A stretch of 64,000 nt of DNA from Anaerolineales bacterium (GCA_020847435.1 JADLBX010000003.1:1-64000), one strand, 5' to 3'. Shown: positions 51,182 to 60,805, counted from the first letter of the stretch. Notes: generated by a model not told the origin, from the letters alone. Numbers and translations are program-made.

Positions 51182-53023
51182 ATGTGTGGAATCGTCGGAT
51201 ACATCGGCGCGCGCGACGCGACGCCGATCATCCTCAACGGCTTGAAACGACTCGAATACCGCGGCTACGATTCGGCAGGCATCGCTGTCCTGGACGGCGA
51301 CCAGCTCGAAGTGCGGAAAGACGCGGGCAAGTTATCCCAATTGATTGACCTGGTTGAAAAATCTCCCATCGCGGGCGCGCCTGGCATCGGTCATACGCGC
51401 TGGGCGACTCACGGCGCGCCGAACGCGCGCAACGCGCATCCGCATCTTGGACAGACGAAGCGGGTCGTCGTCGTGCAGAACGGCATCGTCGAAAACTTCC
51501 TTGAACTCAAGGACGAATTGACCGCCGAGGGTGTGGAATTTCAATCGGAGACCGACACCGAAACGATCGTGCACCTCGTCGAGCATTATCTCGCGACGGG
51601 CGTCGGCTTGGTGGACGCGGCGCGTAAAACGTTCAACCAAATTCGCGGCGCCAACGTGGTAGTGCTTATGTCTGCGGACGAGCCCGATAAGATCGTGACG
51701 GCGCGCATCGGCAACGCGGGCGGCGTGGTGATCGGCATGGGCGAGGGCGAAAATTTTATCGCCAGCGACACGCCCGCCATCATGGATCACACGCGGCAAG
51801 TCATCTTTTTGGAGTCGCGGCAGATGGCGGTGGTGACGCGTGACTCGGCGACCATCGAAACGCTCGACGGCGCAAAAGTGAAACCGCAAGTCCACACCGT
51901 TTCGTGGGACCCCGTCGCGGCGGAGAAGGGCGAATATCGCCACTTCATGCAGAAGGAAATCCACGAGCAGGTGCGCGCCCTCACCGATACGCTCGCGGGA
52001 CGCGTGGATTTCGCCAACGGAAAGATCCGCCTGCCCGATCTGAAGTTGACCGAGGAACTCGCCAAACGAATCGAAAAGATTTACATCACTGCATGCGGCA
52101 CGGCGGCGTACGCGGGCATGGTCGGCAAATATCTCATCGAGAAGATCGCCCGCGTGCCAGTGGAAGTGGTCATCGCGTCGGAGTTCCGCTACAGCGACCC
52201 GATTCTGAACGACAGGACGGTTGTGCTCGCCATCTCGCAATCAGGCGAAACGGCGGACACGCTCGCGGCGATGGAAGAGGGACGCCGCAAAGGCGCGGTT
52301 GTTTGGAGCATCGTCAACGCCATCGGCTCGCAAGCCATGCGCGTCTCGGATGGATTCATCTCGATGCAAACGGGACCTGAGATCGGCGTCGCCTCGACCA
52401 AGGCATTCACCGCCCCGCTCGTTGACCAGTACATGCTGGCGATTCTTCTCGCCGACCTGCGCGGCACGCTCGACGAAAAGCGCCTCAATGAACTCGTCTC
52501 CGATCTGCGACTCGTTCCCGACCTCGTCAGCCGCGCGCTCGACCGTGAAAGCGAAGTGGAAAAGGTTGCTTACGCGCTCAAGGACATCCGCGATTGTTTG
52601 TATCTCGGTCGCGGCATCAACATGCCCATCGCCTATGAAGGCGCGCTGAAACTGAAGGAAATTTCCTACATTCACGCGGAGGGCTATCCCGCGGGCGAGA
52701 TGAAACACGGACCCATCGCCCTCATTGACGAATCGATGCCTGTGCTGTGCCTCGCGCCGAAAGACCCGTGGCACGAAAAAATGATCTCGCAGATTCAACA
52801 AGCGAAAGCGCGCGGCGGGATGGTGATCGCAGTCGCCACCGACGGCGACGAGTTGATTCAAGGAATGGCGGATCATACTTTGTGGACGCCTGATTCGCCG
52901 TGGATGCTCTCCCCCATCGTGACGGTCATTCCCCTCCAGCTACTCGCCTACCACATCGCCGCCCTACGCGGGCTTGATGTTGATCAGCCAAGAAATCTCG
53001 CTAAGAGTGTGACGGTCGAGTAA
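51182..53023 (+). CDS. glmS: glutamine-fructose-6-phosphate aminotransferase (isomerizing)
   Basis: A 613-residue enzyme that makes glucosamine-6-phosphate for the cell wall. The ATG at 51182 gives MCGIVGYIGARDATPIILNG with the N-terminal catalytic Cys. The glutaminase domain holds GIGHTRWATHGAPN and VQNGIVENFLELK. Two SIS domains follow (VVLAISQSGETADTLAA and GRGINMPIAYEGALKLKEIS), ending in the classic DQPRNLAKSVTVE. Length is normal. The long leader suggests post-transcriptional control. Its product feeds MurA. Confidence 0.96.
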   Translation: MCGIVGYIGARDATPIILNGLKRLEYRGYDSAGIAVLDGDQLEVRKDAGKLSQLIDLVEKSPIAGAPGIGHTRWATHGAPNARNAHPHLGQTKRVVVVQNGIVENFLELKDELTAEGVEFQSETDTETIVHLVEHYLATGVGLVDAARKTFNQIRGANVVVLMSADEPDKIVTARIGNAGGVVIGMGEGENFIASDTPAIMDHTRQVIFLESRQMAVVTRDSATIETLDGAKVKPQVHTVSWDPVAAEKGEYRHFMQKEIHEQVRALTDTLAGRVDFANGKIRLPDLKLTEELAKRIEKIYITACGTAAYAGMVGKYLIEKIARVPVEVVIASEFRYSDPILNDRTVVLAISQSGETADTLAAMEEGRRKGAVVWSIVNAIGSQAMRVSDGFISMQTGPEIGVASTKAFTAPLVDQYMLAILLADLRGTLDEKRLNELVSDLRLVPDLVSRALDRESEVEKVAYALKDIRDCLYLGRGINMPIAYEGALKLKEISYIHAEGYPAGEMKHGPIALIDESMPVLCLAPKDPWHEKMISQIQQAKARGGMVIAVATDGDELIQGMADHTLWTPDSPWMLSPIVTVIPLQLLAYHIAALRGLDVDQPRNLAKSVTVE

Positions 53024-53035
53024 CATGATATATTT

Positions 53036-53064
53036 CGTGGTGCGGGATGCCATCCCGCACCACG
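53036..53064. terminator. long palindrome after glmS, terminator-like
   Basis: CGTGGTGCGGGATG (53036-53049), a 1-base centre and CATCCCGCACCACG (53051-53064), followed by ATTTTTATT. It may both end glmS transcripts and fold in the leader of the next gene. Confidence 0.6.
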
Positions 53065-53084
53065 ATTTTTATTCGGAAACAACC

Positions 53085-53549
53085 ATGCGCCCCGATTGGG
53101 ACTCGTACTTCATGAAGATCGCCTACGCCGTCTCGGAACGCAGCACCTGTGACCGCGCCTTCGTCGGCTGTGTGCTTGTCACTGACAAACGCATCCTCAC
53201 GACAGGTTTCAACGGCTCGCCCAAGGGACAGGCTCACTGCGACGAAGCGGGTCATCTCATGGTAGACGGGCACTGCGTTCGCACAATCCACGCCGAGACG
53301 AACGCCATCATCCAAGCCGCGCTGCACGGGGTTTCAACCAAAGGCGCGACCTGCTACGTGACTCATTTTCCGTGCATCAACTGCACGAAAGCGCTCATCA
53401 ACGCGGGAATCTCACGCATCGTCTATAGCGTATCCTACCGCTCCGACGAAAACGCCATGAACTTTTTACAAGCGGCGAAGATTGAAGTGGTGCAACTCGA
53501 GTCCTCTCTCCCTTCGGGAGATCGCGAAGCGCCCCGTAGGGGAGGCTAG
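53085..53549 (+). CDS. deoxycytidylate deaminase family protein (ComEB-like)
   Basis: A 154-residue zinc-dependent deaminase (dCMP to dUMP). The zinc and proton-shuttle residues are in TIHAETNAIIQAAL and the second zinc motif in HFPCINCTKALINAGI. FVGCVLVTDKRILTTGFNGS is typical for the family. The start ATG at 53085 is preferred for MRPDWDSYFM. The final 16 residues (ESSLPSGDREAPRRGG) are encoded by a palindromic repeat (CCCTTCGGGAG), so the natural C-terminus was extended. Confidence 0.9.
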   Translation: MRPDWDSYFMKIAYAVSERSTCDRAFVGCVLVTDKRILTTGFNGSPKGQAHCDEAGHLMVDGHCVRTIHAETNAIIQAALHGVSTKGATCYVTHFPCINCTKALINAGISRIVYSVSYRSDENAMNFLQAAKIEVVQLESSLPSGDREAPRRGG

Positions 53550-53898
53550 GCGCTGTGCTGAGCCTATCGAAGCAGTGATGGCATTCGCAAGGTCTGAAGA
53601 GTTTTAACGCGAATGCCGCAAATCTCCGAATAACGCGAATAATTTTGTAACTACTCAGGCGCCTGACGTCCGCCGCAATTCGGCTGAAGCCCTGCCTCAG
53701 TTCATGAAAGTCGGTTGAAACCGACTTCGTCTCCACAAGCCCGAAGGGCTTCCATGCGCTGAGCAGGCGGCTTTAGCCCCGCTCACACGGAATGGTTGAG
53801 CAGTTACATAATTTTGGGCTTATTCGCGTCATTCGCTCATACGCGTAATTCGCGTTCCAAAGATGGCAAGCCATCGTCTATGGTCGCGGTCTATTGCG
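53550..53898. other. intergenic region of repeats, no gene seen
   Basis: About 350 bp between the deaminase and pspC genes. It contains several inverted segments, such as AGTCGGTTGAAACCGACT at about 53709-53726 and AAGCCCGAAGGGCTT at about 53738-53752, and runs such as GCGAATAA repeated. No reading frame has good codon use or a ribosome-binding site. It looks like repeat accumulation between converging genes. Confidence 0.55.
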
Positions 53899-54093
53899 CT
53901 ATTCACTCGGAATCATCACCCACAACAGCAGGTACAGCAGAATCCCAGGTACGCCGCCAGGGATGAAAGCGATCAGCATCCCCAGTCGGAACCAGAACGA
54001 ACTGATCCCAAAGAACTCCGCCAGCCCGCCGCAGACTCCAGCCAGCATTCGATTACTCCGTGAGCGCCGTAAAGATTTTCGTACGGATGTCAT
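53899..54093 (-). CDS. PspC domain protein
   Basis: A 64-residue membrane protein of the phage-shock PspC family: NRMLAGVCGGLAEFFGI followed by a hydrophobic helix region (FRLGMLIAFIPGGVPGILLY). Start ATG at 54093 is chosen because it gives the family's usual basic N-terminus (TSVRKSLRRSRSNR). PspC proteins respond to envelope stress or anchor regulators; here there is no pspA next to it. Confidence 0.85.
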   Translation of the reverse strand: MTSVRKSLRRSRSNRMLAGVCGGLAEFFGISSFWFRLGMLIAFIPGGVPGILLYLLLWVMIPSE

Positions 54094-54246
54094 TTTCAAC
54101 TCCTTTGAAATAACCGTCCCGCAGGTTGATTCGAATTTCACCAGAACATTGCAGAAATCTGCGGGACGTTTTGCTTCTGTTTACGCAAGGTATAATCAAA
54201 AGTAGCAAGCCAAACTACCCCCGAGGTATAAAACAACCATGAGAGC

Positions 54247-55662
54247 ATGATCTACTCCAACCGCCCAAGCGCCAAATCGTATCAAGCAATTGCCGACGCG
54301 CGCCATTTCCCTTTTTGGCTCGACGACCCAGCCAAGCCCAACCCCGAACCGCCACTAACTCAAAACCTTTCCACCGACCTGCTCATCATTGGCGCAGGTT
54401 TTACAGGTTTGTGGACCGCCCTGCTCGCAAAGGAAGATGACCCCGCGCGCGAGATCGTTCTCCTCGAAGCGGGCGAAGCCGCCATCGGCGCCAGCGGACG
54501 TAACGGCGGCTTCATGGATTCGTCCATCACGCATGGGTTTCTCAACGGGCAAGCGCGCTGGTCCCATGAGATAAAAACGCTCCACGCCCTCGGCGTAAAA
54601 AACCTGAGCGAGATCGAAGCCGCTCTCGCGCGCCACAACATCGCATGTGATTATCAACGCTCAGGCGAAATTGACCTCGCCACCGAGCCGTACCTGCTCG
54701 ATACGTTTCACCAAATCATCGAACTCGGCAAACAATACGACATCGTATTTGAATTCCTAGACCGCGACCAAATCCAACGCGTCGTCAAATCCCCGATCTT
54801 TCTCGGCGGCATCAAGCGCTTCGACTCGTCCCTCGTCAACCCCGCGCAACTCGCTTGGGGTCTTCGCAAAACCTGTTTGAATCTCGGCGTGAAGTTGTAC
54901 GAACACACGCCAGTTACAAATCTGATCGAAGAAAATAATCAGGTCGTCGCGCGCACGCCGCACGCAACCGTCCGCGCGCACAAAGTCGCGCTTGCCACCA
55001 ATGCCTTCCCGCCCCTGCTCAACGAGATCAAACGCTACGTCGTCCCCGTCTACGATTACGCGTTGATGACCGAGCCGCTCACCGAATCGCAACGCGACTC
55101 CATCGGCTGGCGCGGGCGCGAGGGTCTCAGCGACGGCAACAACCAATTCCACTATTTCCGCACAACGGCTGACGGACGAATCCTCTGGGGCGGATTCGAC
55201 GCCATCTATCATTGGAATAACGGCTTCGGGACTCAACTGGAAAACAGACCCGCTTCATTCGCCCTTTTGGCTGAGCACTTCTCCCAAGCCTTTCCCACGC
55301 TGGAAGGGATTCGCTTCACCCACGCCTGGGGCGGAGCGATTGACACCTGCTCGCGCTTCAGTCCGTTTTGGGGAACTGCGCATCACGGCAAGACGGCGTA
55401 CGCGATGGGCTACACAGGCAACGGCGTCGGCGCGACGCGTTTCGGCGCGCGCGTCATGCTCGATATTTTGGCTAACAAGCAAACCGAAAGCGCCAAGCTC
55501 GAATTCATCAAATCCAAACCGCGTCCGTTCCCGCCTGAGCCGTTACGCTCCATCGGCATCAACCTCACGCGCTGGTCGCTCGCCCAAGCGGATAATCACC
55601 AGGGAAAAGAAAACCTCTGGCTCAAAGCCATGGATTGGTTCGGGTTGGGATTTGATAGTTAA
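54247..55662 (+). CDS. FAD-dependent oxidoreductase (DAO family)
   Basis: A 471-residue flavoenzyme of the D-amino acid oxidase-like fold. FAD-binding motif TDLLIIGAGFTGLWTALLAK, a second block GASGRNGGFMDSSIT, and a C-terminal block YTGNGVGATRFGARVM. It resembles gamma-glutamylputrescine oxidase and glycine-oxidase-like enzymes (PuuB/OrdL type); the amine substrate cannot be told. It may act together with the downstream aldehyde dehydrogenase: an amine is oxidised to an aldehyde, then to an acid. A palindrome (55664-55694) follows its stop at once. Confidence 0.82.
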   Translation: MIYSNRPSAKSYQAIADARHFPFWLDDPAKPNPEPPLTQNLSTDLLIIGAGFTGLWTALLAKEDDPAREIVLLEAGEAAIGASGRNGGFMDSSITHGFLNGQARWSHEIKTLHALGVKNLSEIEAALARHNIACDYQRSGEIDLATEPYLLDTFHQIIELGKQYDIVFEFLDRDQIQRVVKSPIFLGGIKRFDSSLVNPAQLAWGLRKTCLNLGVKLYEHTPVTNLIEENNQVVARTPHATVRAHKVALATNAFPPLLNEIKRYVVPVYDYALMTEPLTESQRDSIGWRGREGLSDGNNQFHYFRTTADGRILWGGFDAIYHWNNGFGTQLENRPASFALLAEHFSQAFPTLEGIRFTHAWGGAIDTCSRFSPFWGTAHHGKTAYAMGYTGNGVGATRFGARVMLDILANKQTESAKLEFIKSKPRPFPPEPLRSIGINLTRWSLAQADNHQGKENLWLKAMDWFGLGFDS

Positions 55663-55663
55663 C

Positions 55664-55729
55664 GTTCTGGATGCAGTTGCACTGCATCCAGAACATAATT
55701 GATTGTTGCCGACGCAGTTCAACTGCGTC
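55664..55729. repeat. two adjacent palindromes after the FAD oxidoreductase gene
   Basis: GTTCTGGATGCAGT (55664-55677) with ACTGCATCCAGAAC (55681-55694), and GACGCAGTT (55711-55719) with AACTGCGTC (55721-55729). The two share a CGCAGT/ACTGC core with base-pair changes. They may terminate transcription. Confidence 0.7.
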
Positions 55730-55804
55730 TGCATCTTCATCCATCTATCTCTGCTATAATCCACTCACCAACCAATCTCTAATCTCAAGTCTCTAATCTC
55801 TTCT

Positions 55805-57274
55805 ATGAAATATCAAAACTACATCAACGGTAAATGGGTCAACGGAAAGAACACTTTCCCGACCATCAACCCCGCCAACGAAGAACTCGTCGCCGAGATC
55901 GCGCAAGCGGAACTCTCCGACGTGGACGCGGCGGTGGACGCGGCGAAGAAAGCGTTCAACGCGTGGCGACTCACTCCCGCCCCACTGCGCGGCGAACTTC
56001 TTTTCAAAGTCGGCGACATTCTCAAACAGAAAAAAGAGGAACTCTCGCAACTGCTCACGCGCGACATGGGCAAAGTGATTGCCGAAGCGCGCGGCGACGT
56101 GCAGGAAGCGATTGACATGGCGTACTTCATGGGTGGCGAGGGACGCCGCTTGCTCGGCTACACCGCGCCCGTGGAAATGATGAACAAATTCGGCATGGCG
56201 GTCCGCGACCCATCTGGAGTCGTCGGCTTGATCACGCCGTGGAATTTCCCGATTGCGGTTCCCTCGTGGAAAATTTTCCCTGCGCTCGTTGCGGGCAACA
56301 CGATCATTTGGAAACCCTCGCCAGAGACTCCCGCCATCTCTGCCGCGTTCGTGAAAGTGTTCGAAGAAGCGGGTATCCCCTCTGGAGTCTTCAACTTGCT
56401 CATGGCTCCAGGCGCAGACGTGGCGAAGGCATTGGTCAATCATCCCGATGTGCGCGTGTTGTCGTTCACAGGTTCCACCACGACAGGACGCGCCATCGCC
56501 GAAGCGGCGGGCAAACTCAACAAAAAGTTGTCGCTTGAAATGGGCGGCAAGAATGCCATCCTCGTCATGGACGACGCCAACCTCGAACTCGTCACCGACG
56601 CGACGCTGTGGGCATCCTTCGGCACGAGCGGACAACGCTGCACAGCCGCGAGCAGGCTCATCGTCCAGAAAGGAATCGCAGGCAAGGTCAAAGAGGCGCT
56701 CGTCGAGCGGACGAAGAAACTCAAACTCGGCGACGGACTCGATTCCAAAGTTGACGTCGGTCCCGTCATCAACAAAACCGCGTTGGAGCGAATCCACAAC
56801 ATGACGTTGGCGGGCGCGAAAGAAGCGCGTGTGTTGACGGGCGCGGCGATCGCCGACGTGAACGGCAAAGGATTTTTCTACACCCCCACGCTGTTCGACG
56901 GGGTCAAGCCTGGCTCGTCGCTCGAAGCGGAGGAAATTTTCGGTCCTGTGCTTTCGATCATCGAAGTTGATTCGCTCGAAGAGGCAATCGAAGTCAATAA
57001 TCGCTCGAAATACGGTTTGTCCACTTCGATCTTCACTCAAGATGTGAACCGCGCTTTCACTGCCATGCGTGATATTTTTACTGGACTGGTTTACATTAAC
57101 CACGGCACAACTGGCGCGGAGATTCAATTTCCGTTCGGCGGCGTGCGCGGCACGGGCAACGGTCACCGCGAGGCGGGCCAAGCCGCGCTCGAAGTCTTCA
57201 CCGAGTGGAAATCCATTTACGTGGATTACTCGGGCAAGTTGCAACGCGCGCAGATTGATAATAGAGAGGAGTAA
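55805..57274 (+). CDS. aldehyde dehydrogenase (NAD-dependent)
   Basis: A 489-residue ALDH family enzyme. Catalytic Cys in GTSGQRCTAASRLIV, catalytic Glu in LSLEMGGKNAILVM, and cofactor segments TPWNFPIAVPSWKI and SFTGSTTTGRAIAEA. The end FPFGGVRGTGNGHREAGQAA is typical of a group that includes Delta1-piperideine-6-carboxylate and succinate-semialdehyde dehydrogenases; the exact substrate is not set. TATAAT at about 55756 and a long leader precede it. It lies next to the FAD amine oxidase-like gene. Confidence 0.88.
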   Translation: MKYQNYINGKWVNGKNTFPTINPANEELVAEIAQAELSDVDAAVDAAKKAFNAWRLTPAPLRGELLFKVGDILKQKKEELSQLLTRDMGKVIAEARGDVQEAIDMAYFMGGEGRRLLGYTAPVEMMNKFGMAVRDPSGVVGLITPWNFPIAVPSWKIFPALVAGNTIIWKPSPETPAISAAFVKVFEEAGIPSGVFNLLMAPGADVAKALVNHPDVRVLSFTGSTTTGRAIAEAAGKLNKKLSLEMGGKNAILVMDDANLELVTDATLWASFGTSGQRCTAASRLIVQKGIAGKVKEALVERTKKLKLGDGLDSKVDVGPVINKTALERIHNMTLAGAKEARVLTGAAIADVNGKGFFYTPTLFDGVKPGSSLEAEEIFGPVLSIIEVDSLEEAIEVNNRSKYGLSTSIFTQDVNRAFTAMRDIFTGLVYINHGTTGAEIQFPFGGVRGTGNGHREAGQAALEVFTEWKSIYVDYSGKLQRAQIDNREE

Positions 57275-57278
57275 CTCG

Positions 57279-57419
57279 CTGGTTGAGTAGTCCTGAGTGT
57301 TCGTTGCGAAGGACGTATCGAAACCAGCAGGCTACATGGAAACGATTGGTTTCAAAATACGTTGTGATGTGGTCTCGATACGTTCCGCGACGAGCATCGC
57401 GGAACTACTCGACCACCAG
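57279..57419. repeat. pair of family C palindromes in opposite orientation
   Basis: Copy 1 (57279-57327): CTGGTTGAGTAG ... GTATCGAAACCAG. Copy 2 (57370-57419): TGGTCTCGATAC ... TACTCGACCACCA. The insert between them has no gene. Copy 2 ends 11 bp before the iscX start. Confidence 0.6.
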
Positions 57420-57429
57420 ATGAAATAAA

Positions 57430-57636
57430 ATGTCTCTTTCTTGGGAATCCACCTTCGCCATCGCGCTTGAGTTGAAACGTCAACACAAAGACGCCAACAT
57501 CGAAGATGTGACGTTGAAACAAATCTACGATTGGACTCTCGCCCTGCCCGAATTCGACGACGACCCCGCGCTCGCCAACGACGATATTTTGTACGCGATC
57601 TACCAAGATTGGTTCGAGGAAAACCTTCATGGATAA
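57430..57636 (+). CDS. iscX: IscX (YfhJ) iron-sulphur assembly protein
   Basis: A 68-residue acidic protein. It matches IscX in length and pattern: a tryptophan near the start ([13 protein letters not shown]), [20 protein letters not shown] and [13 protein letters not shown]. IscX tunes the cysteine desulphurase IscS by binding iron. It is first in a run of iscX-nuoB-nuoCD-nuoI-mrp, overlapping nuoB by 8 bp, which links iron-sulphur assembly to complex I subunits. Confidence 0.85.
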   Translation: MSLSWESTFAIALELKRQHKDANIEDVTLKQIYDWTLALPEFDDDPALANDDILYAIYQDWFEENLHG

Positions 57637-58261
57637 TGAAACGCTGAGTTTGCCCGAATACGACATCCCTGCCGACATGCAAAATCTGGTCGCGGTCACC
57701 ACGCTCGATCGGCTGTACAACTGGGGCCGCCGTTCGTCCGTGTGGCCCCTCATGTTCGGGCTCGCCTGTTGCGCCATCGAAATGATCGCCGCGCAAGCCG
57801 CCCGTTACGATCTGGCGCGCTTCGGGATGGAGGTCATGCGTCCCACGCCGCGCCAAGCCGACCTTCTGCTTGTTTCGGGAACCGTCACCAAAAAGATGGT
57901 GCCGCCGATCGTCCGCCTCTACAATCAAATGCCCGAACCGAAATACGTGGTGGCGATGGGCGCCTGCGCGTCGGGCGGCGGTCCGTTCAAAGAGGGCTAC
58001 AACGTCGTCGCGGGCATTGATAAATTTTTACCGGTGGACGTCTACGTCCCCGGCTGTCCGCCAACTCCGCAAGCCCTGATTGCAGGCTTGATCAAATTGC
58101 AGGAAAAAATAGACAAGCAAACCCTCAAAGACGCCTCGTGGTACAAACGCAAGACCAAAGATCCGAACTACGTGCCGATCCCCATCCTCGGACCCGACCT
58201 GATTGACCCGCGTCGCAACGCCGAAATTAAACACGCCGCGGCGACTCCCGAAGAGAACTGA
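57629..58261 (+). CDS. nuoB: NADH-quinone oxidoreductase subunit B
   Basis: A 210-residue subunit carrying cluster N2. The ligand motifs are in [18 protein letters not shown] (tandem Cys), [17 protein letters not shown] and [12 protein letters not shown]. Length is usual. The C-terminus is charged ([18 protein letters not shown]). The nuoA gene is not found before it; iscX is there instead. It is 1 bp from nuoCD. Confidence 0.94.
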   Translation: MDNETLSLPEYDIPADMQNLVAVTTLDRLYNWGRRSSVWPLMFGLACCAIEMIAAQAARYDLARFGMEVMRPTPRQADLLLVSGTVTKKMVPPIVRLYNQMPEPKYVVAMGACASGGGPFKEGYNVVAGIDKFLPVDVYVPGCPPTPQALIAGLIKLQEKIDKQTLKDASWYKRKTKDPNYVPIPILGPDLIDPRRNAEIKHAAATPEEN

Positions 58262-58262
58262 G

Positions 58263-60008
58263 ATGACGACGCCCGCTCCCGCTTCCACCCAGACGGTTGA
58301 CCTGACCGCCCGATTCCCCGGCGTTGTCCAAGCCGACGCGCGCCCGGGTTATGCCGGCTTCATCGTTGAGAAAGACGCGCTGATCGAAGTCGCCGCCGCC
58401 ATCCGCGACGAATTCGGCTACGACCTGCTCACCGCCGTCACCGGCGTAGATTACGCCCCGGACAAAATGGAAGTCGTCTATCACGCGTATCGCACGTCCG
58501 GCGGACCCGGGCTGGTGTTCAAAGTCCAAGTCCCGCGCGTCGACCCGGTCGAAGTTCCCTCGCTCATTCATCTGTGGCCCGGCGTTGATCTGCAAGAACG
58601 CGAAGCGTGGGACCTGCTCGGCATCAAATTCACCGGTCACCCCGACCTGCGCCGTATTTTGATGTGGGAAGGCTTCGAGGGTCATCCGCTCCGCAAAGAT
58701 TGGAAAGAGGGCTTTTACGAGGAAGACACCAAGCCCTTCAAAAGCCGCTGGCCCCATGGGCAGTTTTACATGGCGGAGGATAAAAATCCGTTCAAAGACA
58801 ATTTGACCTTTCCGCAAAACTTCGACCCCGAAAAATGGATTCCCGAAGGCGACGCGTTGCTCTATGGCGCGTTGGCGCGCTACACCGTGAAGAGCGAAGG
58901 CGGCATCAGCACCGATCGCATCGTAATCAATATGGGACCGCATCACCCCTCCACGCACGGCGTCTTCCGCGCGGTGATGACCCTCGACGGCGAAACGATC
59001 GTCGGCTTGAAACCGGTGTTGGGCTACCTGCATCGCAACCACGATAAGATCGGCGAGCGGAACACCTACTTGCAGAACATGCCCTACACTGACCGGCTCG
59101 ATTACTTCAACTCGATGACCAACAACTTCGGCTACGCCCTCGCCGTGGAAAAGCTGATGAAGATTCCCGTCGCCGAACGCGCCGAATACATCCGCGTGAT
59201 CGTCTCGGAACTGACCCGCATCCAAAACCACTTGATCTTCATCGGCACCCTGCTCAACGACCTCGGCGCGATGTACACCCCGTCGCTGTACGCGTTCGAG
59301 GAGCGCGAACTGATCCTCGACGTGTTCGAAGCCATCTCCGGCGCGCGCATGATGTGCAACTACTTCCGCTTCGGCGGCGTGGTGCGCGACATCGAAGAAG
59401 CGGAAATGCAAAAGATCAAAGACCTGGTCTACGAGCGCATCCCGCCCAAGACCGACGAATTGGATCGGATGTTGACCGAGAATGAGGTGCTGGTCTCGCG
59501 CATGAAAGGCATCCGCATGATCAACGCCGAAGACGCGATCGCCTATTCTGTGACGGGTCCCGTCCTGCGCGCCGCGGGCGTGCCGTACGATATCCGCCGC
59601 GCCGACCCCTACGGCATCTACGACCGCTTCGATTTCGACGTGGCGGTCCGCTACAATGGCGACCTGATGGACAACTACCTCATCCGCATTGACGAGATCC
59701 GCCAATCCCTGCGGATTTTGGATCAAGCCATCAAGCAAATCCCGCAGGGACCGATCAACTCGCAAAAGCCGCAATATCAAGTGCGCGTCCCGGCGGGCGA
59801 AGCGTACGGGCGCATCGAATCGCCGAAGGGCGAGCTCGGCTTCTACGTCGTCTCGAACGGCAAGCCGAATCCGTGGCGTTATCACGTGCGCCCCGCATCG
59901 TACGTCAACCTCACCGCGCTCGAAAAGATCACCGTCGGGCAAAAGATCGCGGACTTCGTCGTCATCCTTGCGATGTTCGATATTGTGATGGGTGAATGTG
60001 ACCGGTAA
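58263..60008 (+). CDS. nuoCD: NADH-quinone oxidoreductase subunit CD (fused)
   Basis: A 581-residue fusion. NuoC part (about 1-190): [20 protein letters not shown], then [20 protein letters not shown] and [17 protein letters not shown]. NuoD part (about 220-581): [40 protein letters not shown] and [19 protein letters not shown], ending DIVMGECDR. His and Tyr of the quinone pocket are present. I see no CxxC of hydrogenase large subunits, so it is a respiratory subunit and not a group 4 hydrogenase. Confidence 0.94.
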   Translation: MTTPAPASTQTVDLTARFPGVVQADARPGYAGFIVEKDALIEVAAAIRDEFGYDLLTAVTGVDYAPDKMEVVYHAYRTSGGPGLVFKVQVPRVDPVEVPSLIHLWPGVDLQEREAWDLLGIKFTGHPDLRRILMWEGFEGHPLRKDWKEGFYEEDTKPFKSRWPHGQFYMAEDKNPFKDNLTFPQNFDPEKWIPEGDALLYGALARYTVKSEGGISTDRIVINMGPHHPSTHGVFRAVMTLDGETIVGLKPVLGYLHRNHDKIGERNTYLQNMPYTDRLDYFNSMTNNFGYALAVEKLMKIPVAERAEYIRVIVSELTRIQNHLIFIGTLLNDLGAMYTPSLYAFEERELILDVFEAISGARMMCNYFRFGGVVRDIEEAEMQKIKDLVYERIPPKTDELDRMLTENEVLVSRMKGIRMINAEDAIAYSVTGPVLRAAGVPYDIRRADPYGIYDRFDFDVAVRYNGDLMDNYLIRIDEIRQSLRILDQAIKQIPQGPINSQKPQYQVRVPAGEAYGRIESPKGELGFYVVSNGKPNPWRYHVRPASYVNLTALEKITVGQKIADFVVILAMFDIVMGECDR

Positions 60009-60013
60009 CAAAT

Positions 60014-60086
60014 GTCATTGCGAGGGCGACAGCCCGAAGCAATCTCCAACTTAATGAAGAGATTGCTTCGCTTCGCTCGCAATGAC
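60014..60086. repeat. family A palindromic repeat between nuoCD and nuoI
   Basis: GTCATTGCGAGGGCGACAGC, CCGAAGCAATC, then GATTGCTTCGCTTCGCTCGC and AATGAC. It lies inside the operon and may modulate the distance between the two genes. Confidence 0.75.
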
Positions 60087-60097
60087 GAGGAGTATTA

Positions 60098-60721
60098 ATG
60101 TACGGAAAAGGAATCCTCAAAGGTCTCGGCGTCACGTGGAAGCGCTTCTGGGACACCTACACCGAAGACCTCGCCTGGCTGTTGCGCGGCAGGAAGCGCT
60201 ATTACACCGAGGAAGGCGTGCGGCATCGCGCCAGCAAGGATCAAAAGGGAATCTTCACGGTTCAATACCCTGAAGAAAAGTTGATCCTGCCGGAAGAGGC
60301 GCGCTATCTGCCTTTCCTCGTCTATAATGATCTGCCCGATGGCAAGCGTGAAATTTTATGCACCTCGTGCGGCATCTGCGCGAAGGTCTGCCCGCCGCAG
60401 TGTATCTGGATCGTGCGTTCGAACGATCCGCAAACCGGGCGTCCCATCCCCGAACCGACCGAGTTCTACATTGACGCCGACATCTGCATGAACTGCGGCT
60501 ACTGCGCGGAGTATTGTCCGTTCGACGCGATCAAGATGGATCATGATTTCGAGATCGCTTCGTATGGGCGCAATGTGTACAACATGGAGCAATTGCTCAA
60601 GTCGTCGGAATATTACAAGAGCATTCGCCCGGTAAATTACGCGCGCGAGGAAGCCGCGCGCCTCGCGGAAGCGGAAGCCAAGAAAGCGAAAGAAGCGGCG
60701 AAGGCGGCGGCTGCGCCGTAA
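60098..60721 (+). CDS. nuoI: NADH-quinone oxidoreductase subunit I
   Basis: A 207-residue subunit with two [4Fe-4S] clusters: CTSCGICAKVCPPQC and CMNCGYCAEYCPFD. The rest is typical (KGIFTVQYPEEKLILPEEAR, FEIASYGRNVYNMEQLLKS). The tail after residue 180 is an unusual Ala/Lys-rich helix (AEAEAKKAKEAAKAAAAP). It is the last nuo gene in the run; nuoH, which usually precedes it, is absent. Confidence 0.92.
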   Translation: MYGKGILKGLGVTWKRFWDTYTEDLAWLLRGRKRYYTEEGVRHRASKDQKGIFTVQYPEEKLILPEEARYLPFLVYNDLPDGKREILCTSCGICAKVCPPQCIWIVRSNDPQTGRPIPEPTEFYIDADICMNCGYCAEYCPFDAIKMDHDFEIASYGRNVYNMEQLLKSSEYYKSIRPVNYAREEAARLAEAEAKKAKEAAKAAAAP

Positions 60722-60733
60722 ACACGTAAATAA

Positions 60734-60780
60734 GTAAACAAGTAAACAGGTAAAACGCGTTTCCGTGTGTACTTGTTTAC
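60734..60780. repeat. inverted repeat between nuoI and mrp
   Basis: GTAAACAAGTA (60734-60744) and TACTTGTTTAC (60770-60780), an 11-base perfect pair with a 25-base loop. The left half also holds direct GTAAACA repeats. Confidence 0.6.
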
Positions 60781-60805
60781 AATTCAAAATAAATCAGGAT
60801 ATCAA

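Noticed and set aside
53550-53898. A small RNA gene or CRISPR-like array in the repeat-rich gap
   Set aside because: The repeats are irregular, with no constant spacer length, and no promoter-terminator pair frames them.
58263-60008. NuoCD as part of a group 4 membrane hydrogenase
   Set aside because: No CxxC pairs for a NiFe site at either end of the NuoD part; the quinone-type motifs HHPSTHG and the usual NuoD ending are present.
58227-60011. A 594-residue reverse-strand open frame opposite nuoCD
   Set aside because: It is a mirror of the codon pattern of nuoCD, His/Asp/Val-rich with no family motif; similar shadows occur opposite other long genes.
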